This document shows positions 17,519 through 25,439 of a stretch of DNA of 64,000 bases, piece by piece. The notes beneath the pieces are model-generated. The model did not search any database. It was not told the DNA's origin and was given only the letters and a program-made list of their open reading frames with translations. Both the position numbers and the translations under genes were made by a program. The number at the start of each line of letters is the position of its first letter. The stretch's first letter is position 1. The DNA lies in contig NZ_JAECVR010000006.1 in the NCBI RefSeq assembly GCF_016055185.1, forward strand, positions 1 to 64,000. Direction: 5' to 3'. The DNA is from Paenactinomyces guangxiensis (GTDB lineage: Bacteria; Bacillota; Bacilli; Thermoactinomycetales; Thermoactinomycetaceae).

Positions 17519-17573
17519 TGCGCTCTCCCTTTTTGCAAGAGAATGGTATAATGATCGTAAACTGTTTTTTTGT

Positions 17574-17816
17574 TTATGGAGTCCCTTTGTTGGGATTCTT
17601 TTTTTGTGTATCAATGGTGGGCAATAAATTTTTTCGGTCTACCCGCCCCGCTGTCAGGCTGGCATCAAAAACATAACTTTTGCATGTGACATTGAATGCG
17701 TGTCGAAGCTCTCTGAATACCTCTTCGATCTGCAACCGGGAATAGCCCAGCTTTGCCATTACATAAACGACTTGACCGGTCAGTTCACTTTGCGTCAAGC
17801 TCTTTTTTTTCTCCAA
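17574..17816 (-). CDS. Small hypothetical protein
   Basis: An 80-codon frame starting at TTG 17816, 8 bases after GGGAGG, overlaps the 3' end of the upstream gene by 32 bases. The product is charged and helix-rich (VVYVMAKLGYSRLQIEEVFREL). No family is recognised. Good spacing, overlap with the preceding gene and plausible composition make it likely coding, but this is not certain. Confidence 0.5.
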   Translation of the reverse strand: MEKKKSLTQSELTGQVVYVMAKLGYSRLQIEEVFRELRHAFNVTCKSYVFDASLTAGRVDRKNLLPTIDTQKKNPNKGTP

Positions 17817-18132
17817 CTTCTTTCCCTCCCATTCTCTCCGGTGAAAAAATATCGGAGACTGTACCGGAAAAAATTGTGATTCCATCCTTGATTTCGGCTT
17901 CCACCAAACTCAACATGGGAATATGAATTTCCGTCCCTTCTGCTGTTCTAAGCTGTATCATCTTCATGCTGCGGCTTGAATGAAACCTGATGCTGCAAGT
18001 AACAGGAGCTGTCCTGTCTTCCCCAAACTCTTCGGCCTGATGCGTGATCAATTCAATGTGCGGGTATACTTGAAGACCACGCAACAAGGGATAAACTTGA
18101 TCGGCTTGTCCCTCCACTTGAATTTTCAACAA
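17785..18132 (-). CDS. Small protein resembling DUF3970
   Basis: This 115-residue protein starts at TTG 18132, 8 bases after AAGGAGG. The start, LKIQVEGQADQVYPLLRGL, resembles the short Bacillus DUF3970 proteins; the rest is longer than usual and has no motif I know. It probably forms an operon with the 17574-17816 and Nudix genes. Confidence 0.55.
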   Translation of the reverse strand: MLKIQVEGQADQVYPLLRGLQVYPHIELITHQAEEFGEDRTAPVTCSIRFHSSRSMKMIQLRTAEGTEIHIPMLSLVEAEIKDGITIFSGTVSDIFSPERMGGKEVGEKKELDAK

Positions 18133-18331
18133 TTTTTTAACCTCCTTAAAAAGGGGTATTCAAACGCAGAGCAACACCAAAAACAAATTGCAAGATCTGA
18201 CCTTGTATGGTTAAATTATAGTATGAAAATTAAAATTTTCTCAATATTATTTTTCCGCAAGTTTTTTCTTGGAAGGACAGGCCATTTCATGGACAGCCAA
18301 ACGATTGTACGAGTCTTTCAGCTCTTTTAGG

Positions 18332-18350
18332 TCAACTTTTTCCAAGTTGA
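18332..18350. promoter_or_regulatory. Inverted repeat upstream of the HTH-TPR regulator
   Basis: TCAACTT-N5-AAGTTGA is a perfect 7-bp inverted repeat 19 bases before the -35 box of the regulator gene. Position and symmetry suit an operator, possibly autoregulatory. Confidence 0.45.
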
Positions 18351-18369
18351 AGCTTGGACGGATAATAGT

Positions 18370-18398
18370 TTGATACTTCCATCTATTCCGTATATGAT
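18370..18398 (+). promoter_or_regulatory. Sigma-A promoter of the HTH-TPR regulator
   Basis: TTGATA (18370-18375) and TATGAT (18393-18398) are 17 bases apart and lie about 30 bases before the start codon. Confidence 0.6.
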
Positions 18399-18428
18399 GA
18401 ATGCTATAAATCAATGCGAGGTGTTTGG

Positions 18429-19796
18429 ATGTCGGAGAAAAAGGTCAAATTGGATAACGAAATTGCCCGTTATGTCGTCAGGAGAAGGAGAATTACAGAG
18501 AAGGGGTGGAATTTGACAGACATAGAGGTTAATCATCATTTCCCATCATCTACATCAAGTTACATAGAAAAGGGCGAGAATGTAAAAGAAGAAACTCTCA
18601 ATCTTTATCTGCGTACCTTAGACATGACAAAAAAAGAATTGAAAAAATTAACTGCCGAAGCCACAGAAGAAATCAAAGAGTTGAAATTTCAACTGAAGCA
18701 GATTGAAAGAATGATTGAAACCGGATACATTGAAACAGCCAAATGTGAACTGGCAAAGTACCAAATTGAGGACTTTCATCCGCTTGCCCCCTTGGCACTT
18801 TATTTGAAAGGACTCACTATTCAAAGAGACAGAGATGCAAAGAAGAGATATCAAAAGGCAAAAAAGAAATACAATCACGCCATCCAAGTCTGCAGTCAAT
18901 ATTCTCTTCATCCTGAAGACAACATTATCGCGGCATCATATAATGGATTAGCTGCTTGCAGCTATTTTCTAAATGATTTGGATCAAGCTATCAACTACAT
19001 TGATCAAGGTTTAGCCGCATATGATGAAGCTAAAAAAGGAAAAGGTATCAAGTACAAGTTATTATCAAATAAAATGCAATACTTGTGGGATTCCTCACAA
19101 TACGATCAAGCCACTTCAATCTTATATGAAGTATGGCCGCAAAAATCAAAGATTGACAAAACCAACTATGCCTTACTTGATTTTTACAAGTACAGATCGA
19201 TGATCTTACGCAATCAGAATATGTACGAGGAAGCCCTCCGGTGTTGTCTTGAGGGGATTGAAATTGCAACCAGTATCGGCTCTCAAAATCGTTATCTCGA
19301 TTTATTAATTATTTTAGGAAGTATCTATCTAACACAAGGAGATTTCGATAAAGCGTATGATCGCTTCAAGTTAGTTCTTACTGCTGATCATGAGTGTGAA
19401 TATCCGCGCAGGCATGTGGATGCACACACTTACCTGGGTATCCTGTTCAATGCAAAAAATGATTGGCATCAGGCAACTGTACACCTTGAAGAAGCAATTC
19501 AAATCGCACGAGAAATTACAGAAGCGTCTCGTTTGGCAAAAGCATTAATTGTAAGAGGAAATGTTCATCTTATTCAGGAACAGTATCCCGAAGCCCTGCC
19601 CTATTATCAAGAGTCAGAAAAAATCCTCGAAACAGACAGTTACAAACACAGGCAACATACGGCTTTATTGAAATTGGCCCACTGTTTTGATAAGATGGGT
19701 AAGACAAATGATCTTCAAGATTGCCTTTTAAAAAAGTACCGGCTGGAAGTTGAACTATCCATAAAAAGCGAGGTCGAAATTTATGAAGTTTTTTAA
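18429..19796 (+). CDS. HTH-TPR regulator of the RRNPP type
   Basis: This 455-residue protein has an N-terminal XRE-like HTH (about residues 5-68, ending TSSYIEKGENVKEETLNLYLRTLDMTKKELKK), a short coiled segment, then about 380 residues of TPR-like helical hairpins (for example EALRCCLEGIEIATSIG, ALPYYQESEKILE). That layout is typical of PlcR/NprR/Rap-related receptors that bind secreted peptides. The ATG follows GAGGTG. A small peptide gene overlaps its 3' end, as signalling-peptide genes do in that family. It converges with the lasso peptide operon and could control it, which is inference. Confidence 0.8.
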   Translation: MSEKKVKLDNEIARYVVRRRRITEKGWNLTDIEVNHHFPSSTSSYIEKGENVKEETLNLYLRTLDMTKKELKKLTAEATEEIKELKFQLKQIERMIETGYIETAKCELAKYQIEDFHPLAPLALYLKGLTIQRDRDAKKRYQKAKKKYNHAIQVCSQYSLHPEDNIIAASYNGLAACSYFLNDLDQAINYIDQGLAAYDEAKKGKGIKYKLLSNKMQYLWDSSQYDQATSILYEVWPQKSKIDKTNYALLDFYKYRSMILRNQNMYEEALRCCLEGIEIATSIGSQNRYLDLLIILGSIYLTQGDFDKAYDRFKLVLTADHECEYPRRHVDAHTYLGILFNAKNDWHQATVHLEEAIQIAREITEASRLAKALIVRGNVHLIQEQYPEALPYYQESEKILETDSYKHRQHTALLKLAHCFDKMGKTNDLQDCLLKKYRLEVELSIKSEVEIYEVF

Positions 19797-19908
19797 ATTG
19801 TTCGTTTCCGGGTATTCATCGTCCCTTTTAACAAACCCTTTTGAGCTTAGTTTGTCAAACATGGGCGATGATGATGAAGATCCACCTACAATGGATATAT
19901 TCAGGTAA
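19783..19908 (+). CDS. Small peptide gene overlapping the HTH-TPR regulator
   Basis: A 41-codon frame begins inside the last codons of the regulator (14-base overlap) and ends at TAA 19906-19908. It starts MKFFKLFVSGYSSSLLTNPFE and continues LSLSNMGDDDEDPPTMDIFR. The basic, hydrophobic N-terminus could support export, but it is not a clear Sec signal. A second, related copy lies 24 bases downstream. Position and duplication suggest a propeptide for the adjacent receptor. It could also be a small effector. Confidence 0.6.
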   Translation: MKFFKLFVSGYSSSLLTNPFELSLSNMGDDDEDPPTMDIFR

Positions 19909-19932
19909 TTGATTTTTCTTTGGACAGGGAAG

Positions 19933-20066
19933 ATGAATTTTATAATGCATTTTAAGTTGTTTGTTCCCACGTCTTCATCGTTCCTTTCAACGAACCCCTT
20001 TGAGTTTTTAATTTGTCAAACATGGGGGATGATGATGAAGACCTACCTTCAATCGGTTCCAAATAG
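19933..20066 (+). pseudogene. Second, frameshifted copy of the small peptide gene
   Basis: From ATG 19933 or 19945 the frame reads HFKLFVPTSSSFLSTNPFE, closely matching copy 1. After GAG the second copy has two extra bases in a T/A-rich run. In the shifted frame the match resumes as LSNMGDDDEDLPS and ends at TAG 20064-20066. In the unshifted frame it runs on to about 20091 with unrelated residues. This is either decay or a site for programmed frameshifting; decay is simpler. Confidence 0.6.
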
Positions 20067-20078
20067 TCATGTAATAAG

Positions 20079-20101
20079 CCTTCGGCATTGAACCGAAGGC
20101 C
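20079..20101 (+). terminator. Hairpin after the peptide genes
   Basis: GCCTTCGG and CCGAAGGC pair as an 8-bp stem with a 7-base loop, followed by CTATTTAT. The T-tract is weak, but the position after the peptide genes fits a terminator. The rest of the gap to 20280 shows no gene. Confidence 0.5.
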
Positions 20102-20280
20102 CTATTTATGAGTCTAGGTACTTTCACATATTTGATCGTTTTCTCTGTGTTTTTTCATAAAGACTACGCATCTTTTTGTTATTAGCCTGGTTAGAGGACA
20201 ATAGGCGGGCGGAAAATTTTCTATTTTCGGTTTAGGTTTATATTACGGTTCTACAACTGCTGAAGAGCGCCCTTTGACGT

Positions 20281-22086
20281 TTAGCTTTTGCTTGAAGTTA
20301 CTGTAGAATACCGTGCGTTTTCAACTTGTTGCGTGTGTCTCTCCCACAATTCCTTATAGATTCCCCCCCATTCTATTAGCTCCTGGTGTGTGCCTTCCTC
20401 TTTTACTCTCCCTTCCTTTATCACAAAAATCCGGTTTGCATCCTGAATAGTAAAAAGACGATGTGCAATAACAATTCTTGTAATTTGATGAGAGTCTAAT
20501 TGTTCATGCAGCTTTTGTTCGGTGATGGTATCCAGTTGACTCGTAGCTTCGTCCAAAATAAGCAGAGCTGGCTTCCGATATAATGCCCGGGCAATCGCCA
20601 AACGTTGTCGTTGCCCCCCTGATAGATTTTGCCCGTTCTCTCCGATGACTGTATTGTAACCCTCTGGCATTTTGACAATTTCCTCATGCAAGAGTGCTGT
20701 TTTTGCCGCCCATTCCACATCTTCCTGTGATACTTCCTGAAAGAACGCAATATTTTTTGCAATGGTATCATTAAATAAAAAGGTTTCCTGTAGAACGACT
20801 CCGATTTGTTGTCGATATTGGTATATATTAAGCTCAGTTAAGGGAATTCCTCCCAGAGTGACGGAACCTTGTGTAGGTTTATACAATCCAAGAATTAGCT
20901 TTAGAATGGTTGTTTTTCCACTACCTGTTGCTCCCACTAATGCAATTTTTTCACCGGGGTTGAGATGAAAAGAGACCTGGTTCAAGACAGGTGGTCCATT
21001 TGGCTGGTAAGAAAACGTTACTCTCTCCATTCTTAATGGTTGCCCAAAGTGACCGCGTTCCACAGCACCAGGTGGGATCTGTTCCACTTTTTCTCCGAAA
21101 ATCTCTTGTAATCGTTCAAATATACCGCCGAGAAACTGCAGCGATTGAATACTGCTGGTTAAAGAGCCGATGGGTATCAAAAAAGAGGTAGCCAAAGCAA
21201 TCAAAGCGACCAGAGAACCAATGGTCATCTGCTGCGCCATCACCTCTTTTGCCCCTAACCAGAGTAACAATAGCGGGGTTACCAGCTGGATACTCTGGAT
21301 CATACTATTTAAGCATCCGCTTAATTGATATCGACTGGTAAACGCTTTGATTTGCCTGGTAAAACGTTGAAACCAACCGTTAAAAACGGTATCTTCCAAA
21401 CTATTAGATTTCACCAACAACATGGACCGCAACACTTCTACTAAATAACTTTGTGTTTCCGAATAGGTTTTTAATTCTTCTTTTGTTCGTCTTTGGGTGG
21501 CAGGGACAAACAGAGCCGTGATCATCATCTGAATGGCAGCAATCACGATGGTGATACCCGCCAGTTTCACTGAGTAGAAAAACATAGCGATAGAATAGAC
21601 TAAACACATCATTAAATCTAATATTAAAGCAGCCCCATGATTGGCTAGAATTTCTCGAGCAGCTGTAATGTTATTAAATCGTGCCGCTAAATCGCCAGAG
21701 GCACGTTTTTCGAGAGCAGGATAGGGTAAGTTGAGGAGATGATGGAGGAAATCTCCCGATAAGTTTAAACTAATCTTTGCCTGTAAGGATACTGTCCCAG
21801 AAACCCGTACATAAGAAATAAGCAGATGAGAGGCGAATAAAATGAAGACCCCCATACCCAGTAAATGTAACCAGTCTATTTTTCCGCTAGCCCATAAATG
21901 GTCGACAAAGAATTGGATAGAAAAAGGCACGAGCAATGATGCCAACTGAGCAAGTAAGGTTAAAAGGAATATAGTGATCACTGCACGTGGATAACGAAAT
22001 ACATATGAAAAAAAGGAACCCCAACGTTCTTGGAGTCTCCTTACTCTTTTGACCTGTGATGAAAGGGTGTGATAAATTTCTTTCAT
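20281..22086 (-). CDS. Lasso peptide ABC exporter (D protein)
   Basis: This 601-residue half transporter has about six membrane segments in residues 30-310 and an ATPase domain with Walker A GATGSGKTT (385-392), signature LSGGQRQRLAIARAL and Walker B ALLILDEATS. There is no N-terminal C39 peptidase, so it exports an already processed peptide, as in other lasso clusters, and should give immunity. The ATG at 22086 has AAGGA 8 bases upstream; the frame extends further into the B2 gene but without a ribosome binding site. Last gene of the A-C-B1-B2-D operon. Confidence 0.88.
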   Translation of the reverse strand: MKEIYHTLSSQVKRVRRLQERWGSFFSYVFRYPRAVITIFLLTLLAQLASLLVPFSIQFFVDHLWASGKIDWLHLLGMGVFILFASHLLISYVRVSGTVSLQAKISLNLSGDFLHHLLNLPYPALEKRASGDLAARFNNITAAREILANHGAALILDLMMCLVYSIAMFFYSVKLAGITIVIAAIQMMITALFVPATQRRTKEELKTYSETQSYLVEVLRSMLLVKSNSLEDTVFNGWFQRFTRQIKAFTSRYQLSGCLNSMIQSIQLVTPLLLLWLGAKEVMAQQMTIGSLVALIALATSFLIPIGSLTSSIQSLQFLGGIFERLQEIFGEKVEQIPPGAVERGHFGQPLRMERVTFSYQPNGPPVLNQVSFHLNPGEKIALVGATGSGKTTILKLILGLYKPTQGSVTLGGIPLTELNIYQYRQQIGVVLQETFLFNDTIAKNIAFFQEVSQEDVEWAAKTALLHEEIVKMPEGYNTVIGENGQNLSGGQRQRLAIARALYRKPALLILDEATSQLDTITEQKLHEQLDSHQITRIVIAHRLFTIQDANRIFVIKEGRVKEEGTHQELIEWGGIYKELWERHTQQVENARYSTVTSSKS

Positions 22087-22157
22087 GTCCCGCATCCTTA
22101 TGAAAAAATATACACTCGTTGTTTTAGGGCAGTAACGAGAAATGACTGATCCAGTGG

Positions 22158-22580
22158 TTAAACCACTAGAATTTTCTTCATTTGATTCATCACATAATCC
22201 GGCTCTCGCACAGGAACCCCTGCTACTTCTATCCATGCATGAGATTCAAATACCCCGATGGTTACTCCAATACACCACTCTGCTTTCCTCCGTTTTAATA
22301 GTGCACAAATCATAAAAGCAAGTGATGTTTCTAAGCATGCAACCCGAGTAAAAAAGAGCAGTACACTACATTTGCGGATTGATTCCCACACTTTCTCTGC
22401 TTCTTGCATACTCATCTCCCGGGTACAGCCTTTCTTAAATCGGCGCAAGAGTTTCTCGATTCGATATAAGGAACAACAGCGCATGAGTATGACCGCGGTC
22501 ACAAGTGAAACACTACTCATGATATCTTGCGTCCAACTTCCTTTATTTGTCCGGGGATCAAGTGCCATTTTTACTCCCAT
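22158..22580 (-). CDS. Lasso peptide leader peptidase (B2, transglutaminase-like)
   Basis: B2 proteins cut the leader off lasso precursors. The 140-residue protein carries the expected Cys-His-Asp triad: C82 in ACLETSLA, H114 in FESHAWIEV and D128 in REPDYV, with the family IGV block before the histidine. The start is 22580, or the ATG at 22568, which has GGGAG at better spacing. Its N-terminal 50 residues have the usual helical extension of stand-alone B2 proteins. Confidence 0.87.
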   Translation of the reverse strand: MGVKMALDPRTNKGSWTQDIMSSVSLVTAVILMRCCSLYRIEKLLRRFKKGCTREMSMQEAEKVWESIRKCSVLLFFTRVACLETSLAFMICALLKRRKAEWCIGVTIGVFESHAWIEVAGVPVREPDYVMNQMKKILVV

Positions 22581-22597
22581 AAATATCTCACCAGCTC

Positions 22598-22870
22598 CTA
22601 TTTTTGTTGAAGGAAGCCCAGATGAACTAACTCATGCAATAATTCATCCAAATCGGCATGTAAATCTTCGCCTTCATATCCGTAATATTCAGCTACAAGT
22701 TTTTTTGCAGATTCCAGTGAGCCTACTTTAACCAAATAACGAAAAAAGACCATTGCACTCTCATTAAGCACGTAATACTCATTTTTCTTTGTATCCAATA
22801 AGATTCCGCTCTCTTCAGAAAACGTTATTTGGATATGATCGGGTACTAGATAAGCAGCTATGATCCTCAC
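22598..22870 (-). CDS. Lasso peptide leader-binding protein (B1, PqqD-like RRE)
   Basis: This 90-residue PqqD-like protein has the winged-helix RRE pattern: a beta hairpin with GILLDTKKNEYYVLNESA followed by helices (LDELLHELVHLGFL). RREs bind the precursor leader and deliver it to B2. The annotated GTG at 22870 lies 6 bases after the C gene, with AAAAGG directly adjacent, so the exact start is uncertain. It is separate from B2, as is usual in Firmicutes. Confidence 0.87.
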   Translation of the reverse strand: MRIIAAYLVPDHIQITFSEESGILLDTKKNEYYVLNESAMVFFRYLVKVGSLESAKKLVAEYYGYEGEDLHADLDELLHELVHLGFLQQK

Positions 22871-22876
22871 CCTTTT

Positions 22877-24712
22877 CTAAGTTGATATCGAAAGTGGCAC
22901 TGCTTCTTCGGACCAAAAAGTTGGCTGATTCGCTTCGATATTTTGTAACCAGGCCTCTACTGACATCACCTGTATGATCTTTTGTAAAGATGAACCCAAA
23001 TCATTTGTAGGGGTTTCAATCTCCTGTATCATCATCTTTGCATCGATTAACCCCATTTCGTGCAATCGAGAAGATTGAAAAAATTGTTGGATTGCCGAGA
23101 GGTTCTTCCGCATCCCCTTGTAATAATCGCCAGAATAACTCCCTTTGGATCTTCTCTTTAATAAGACATCGGGAAGGTCTTGCTGAAGGGCCTGGACAAG
23201 TAATGGCTTGAACGCATAGGGAGTCATCCGTTCTTCTGCTCTCGTGGCCAAACAGATATCCACGATGGCTTGATCAAAATATGGATAAGAATAATGAATG
23301 CCATAATGGTGGATCAGTTGCTGGATATTCCGCAAATAGCGGCCCATACACTGCATACCCGCTACGGTTGCAAAAGTACCGGGCATTTTAGGCAGAGATT
23401 CAGAGACTTGGCTTGCCGATTGTCTGAGAAGTTCAGTGACCATTTCATGCGACTGCTTGCTAAACCAGGCAGCAGTAGATGGAGGTTCAAACCATCCTGC
23501 TGTGGAATTTGCGGTTGTTCCGTTCTCTAATATCTTTATTTGTTGCTGTAGCCATCCGGGATAGGATAAACGGCTAAAGGTATATATACGCCTGATCGTT
23601 GTGAGTGGAGAAACCGCCGAAAGCCGTGCCCAAGCATAAGCATGACTAAGGAATGTTTTGTATTTCCCTTGTTTTATTAAGTCGGCTAAGTAGGCATAAG
23701 GGGCACAGAGAACGTTATCTCCACCCCCGCCATCGAGATGGATCTCTGAACCAAGGGCATGAACCCGCTGAATAAATAATTTTATCTGCTCAATATTACC
23801 AATGGGGACAGGTTCATCTGTTAAAGGCAGGAATTCTGTAATATTATCATATGGATCTGCTTCTTGATCCATCAAAACATGGTGGATGTTGCTTGATTCC
23901 TTAACCACCTCTTTGGCATAGAAAGCATCTTCAGTTTCCACTTTTGTCACTTGCGTAAATGCGTACAGTTTTTGATTTTGTTCTTCAAGCAGCTTGGCAG
24001 TAAGAACGGCCAGGCTGGTCGAATCCATCCCCCCACTAAGATTGCTGCTTATTCGAGAGGTCCAGGCTAGTCTCTCTCTTAATGAAGAAAGAAGTCTCTC
24101 TCGAAATAGCGGAGCATTCTCTTGGCAACTCCCTATTGCCTCGGGAGCGGACCAATACCTTGTTTGATTGAGTTGGTCTTTAGATAGGGTTAAAAAGCAA
24201 CCCGGTTCCAGTAGTTGTATACCCTTATAGGGGCCTTGGTTCCTTACGACACCAGGGATCGCTCCCGGACAAATCAAACGCATTGCGATCCAAGCAGAAT
24301 TTAATTTCGCCTGAATCAATTGCTGGAGAGGCAGACTGGAAGAGGAAAAAACGATATAGTTCTCCATTTCTATATAATAAATAGGGCGTAAGCCTACAAC
24401 ATCACCATAAATAAAAAGCTTTTCCCGCTCTTGAATAATAAGATGATAATTTCCATTGAATTTCATTAATTTTCCATAGTGGGATTCATTCTCGCTTTTT
24501 TGAAATAAAACCTCAATTTCTTGATCGTTAGCAAAACAGTGGCCGATCACGTACAACGTTTTATCCTGATGGACAAAGGTTCTAACTTCCCCAGACTTCC
24601 ATTCCCCACAAATCCAGAGAGGGTTTGATTCGTCTCCTATATTCTTTCCATGGTAAGGCATGGGAACTTGAGCATGGTTTTTCTTTTTGATCGTTCCACA
24701 AAACCACTGCAT
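22877..24712 (-). CDS. Lasso cyclase (C protein, asparagine synthetase-like)
   Basis: The C protein adenylates the side chain of a core Asp or Glu and closes the macrolactam ring on the core N-terminus. This 611-residue protein has an N-terminal Ntn-like domain without the catalytic N-terminal Cys of glutamine amidotransferases, then an asparagine synthetase domain with the ATP-binding motif SGGMDS (about 226-231). I start at ATG 24712, preceded by GGTG at 5 bases; the frame extends to 24757 without a ribosome binding site. It lies downstream of a hairpin after the precursor gene. Confidence 0.88.
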   Translation of the reverse strand: MQWFCGTIKKKNHAQVPMPYHGKNIGDESNPLWICGEWKSGEVRTFVHQDKTLYVIGHCFANDQEIEVLFQKSENESHYGKLMKFNGNYHLIIQEREKLFIYGDVVGLRPIYYIEMENYIVFSSSSLPLQQLIQAKLNSAWIAMRLICPGAIPGVVRNQGPYKGIQLLEPGCFLTLSKDQLNQTRYWSAPEAIGSCQENAPLFRERLLSSLRERLAWTSRISSNLSGGMDSTSLAVLTAKLLEEQNQKLYAFTQVTKVETEDAFYAKEVVKESSNIHHVLMDQEADPYDNITEFLPLTDEPVPIGNIEQIKLFIQRVHALGSEIHLDGGGGDNVLCAPYAYLADLIKQGKYKTFLSHAYAWARLSAVSPLTTIRRIYTFSRLSYPGWLQQQIKILENGTTANSTAGWFEPPSTAAWFSKQSHEMVTELLRQSASQVSESLPKMPGTFATVAGMQCMGRYLRNIQQLIHHYGIHYSYPYFDQAIVDICLATRAEERMTPYAFKPLLVQALQQDLPDVLLKRRSKGSYSGDYYKGMRKNLSAIQQFFQSSRLHEMGLIDAKMMIQEIETPTNDLGSSLQKIIQVMSVEAWLQNIEANQPTFWSEEAVPLSIST

Positions 24713-24766
24713 TCTTTCACCATCCGTAACTCGAAGAGTATTTGGTAGTCCAGCCATAGATAATAA

Positions 24767-24798
24767 AGACGCTATCAGGTAAGAGCCTAATAGCGTCT
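24767..24798 (-). terminator. Intra-operon attenuator hairpin between lasso precursor and cyclase genes
   Basis: On the minus strand AGACGCTATTAGG pairs with CCTGATAGCGTCT (13 bp, one G-U pair) around the 6-base loop CTCTTA, followed by TTATTAT. It lies between the precursor stop and the cyclase start. A partial terminator here would yield more precursor mRNA than enzyme mRNA. Confidence 0.75.
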
Positions 24799-24819
24799 CC
24801 CTCGTTAGTAAACGATTGC

Positions 24820-24954
24820 CTATCCGGCTTTTGGGTTATAGGCACCATCACTAACATAGGCCCCATCAGTAATACCGGATACGTGCGGGCCAAGGGTTAG
24901 CTTAAGAAAATCACCCATTTTTTTAATTTGTGGCTTTCTATATGTTTTTTTCAT
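24820..24954 (-). CDS. Lasso peptide precursor (A)
   Basis: A 44-residue peptide starts at ATG 24954 behind GGGAGGTGATCAT. The leader (residues 1-21) has the lasso consensus Y-x2-P-x-I-x3-G-x-F-x3-T: Y5, P8, I10, G14, F16 and T20, with Thr at the -2 position. The predicted core is 23 residues: ring GPHVSGITD (Gly22 to Asp30, nine residues, Gly1-Asp9 isopeptide bond) and tail GAYVSDGAYNPKAG. The tail repeats the motif DGAY found at the ring junction. I recall no described lasso peptide with this sequence. Confidence 0.9.
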   Translation of the reverse strand: MKKTYRKPQIKKMGDFLKLTLGPHVSGITDGAYVSDGAYNPKAG

Positions 24955-24974
24955 ATGATCACCTCCCATTTAAC

Positions 24975-25003
24975 AGTATACTAATATAAATCTATTCAGT
25001 CTA
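24975..25003 (-). promoter_or_regulatory. Promoter of the lasso peptide operon
   Basis: On the minus strand TAGACT (25003-24998) and TATACT (24980-24975) are separated by 17 bases and lie just before the precursor ribosome binding site, leaving a very short leader. Confidence 0.6.
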
Positions 25004-25245
25004 CAGTTTTTATTCAAAAAATTAAATTTATCATAATTTTAATATTATAATTCCATTTATTTCAATTGATATTTCTGCAGTTGTTGCCTGTACTGTGATA
25101 ATTTTGTGTAAAAAATTACTAGCATTATAGAATTCATCTATTTTTTGGGATATATAAATTTCCAATTTGATGTTGATGCGTCGTAACGTATCCACAGGCA
25201 GCCAGACCTTTGTTAGTCCAATGGTTAAGGGGGATATTGGGGGAA

Positions 25246-25353
25246 ATGGAAGAGTACAAACGATTCCGATCCCCCATTGAATTAACATTCAAAGATGATT
25301 ATCCCGACCATTACCATTTAAAAACAGACAATAAACTGGAAATATCCTTTTAA
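25246..25353 (+). other. Possible 35-codon ORF in the 25004-25439 gap
   Basis: ATG at 25246, preceded by GGGGG, opens a 35-codon frame ending TAA 25353; its residues (MEEYKRFRSPIELTFKDDYP) look protein-like but match nothing I know. An overlapping 85-codon minus-strand frame (25031-25288) lacks a ribosome binding site. The rest of the gap is AT-rich without clear features. Coding status is doubtful for both. Confidence 0.25.
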
Positions 25354-25439
25354 TCTTAGCACCTTCTGGCCGGGATTTTTCGACTGTGAAAGAAAGGGAT
25401 TGACAAGGTGCTTTAATCAAGCAGATGGAAATGTTTCCG

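Noticed and set aside
20281-24954. Lanthipeptide or sactipeptide cluster
   Set aside because: No LanM/LanBC or radical SAM enzyme is present; B1, B2 and asparagine-synthetase-like C are diagnostic of lasso peptides.
25031-25288. 85-codon minus-strand frame upstream of the lasso cluster
   Set aside because: No ribosome binding site, AT-driven composition, and it overlaps a better small ORF on the other strand.
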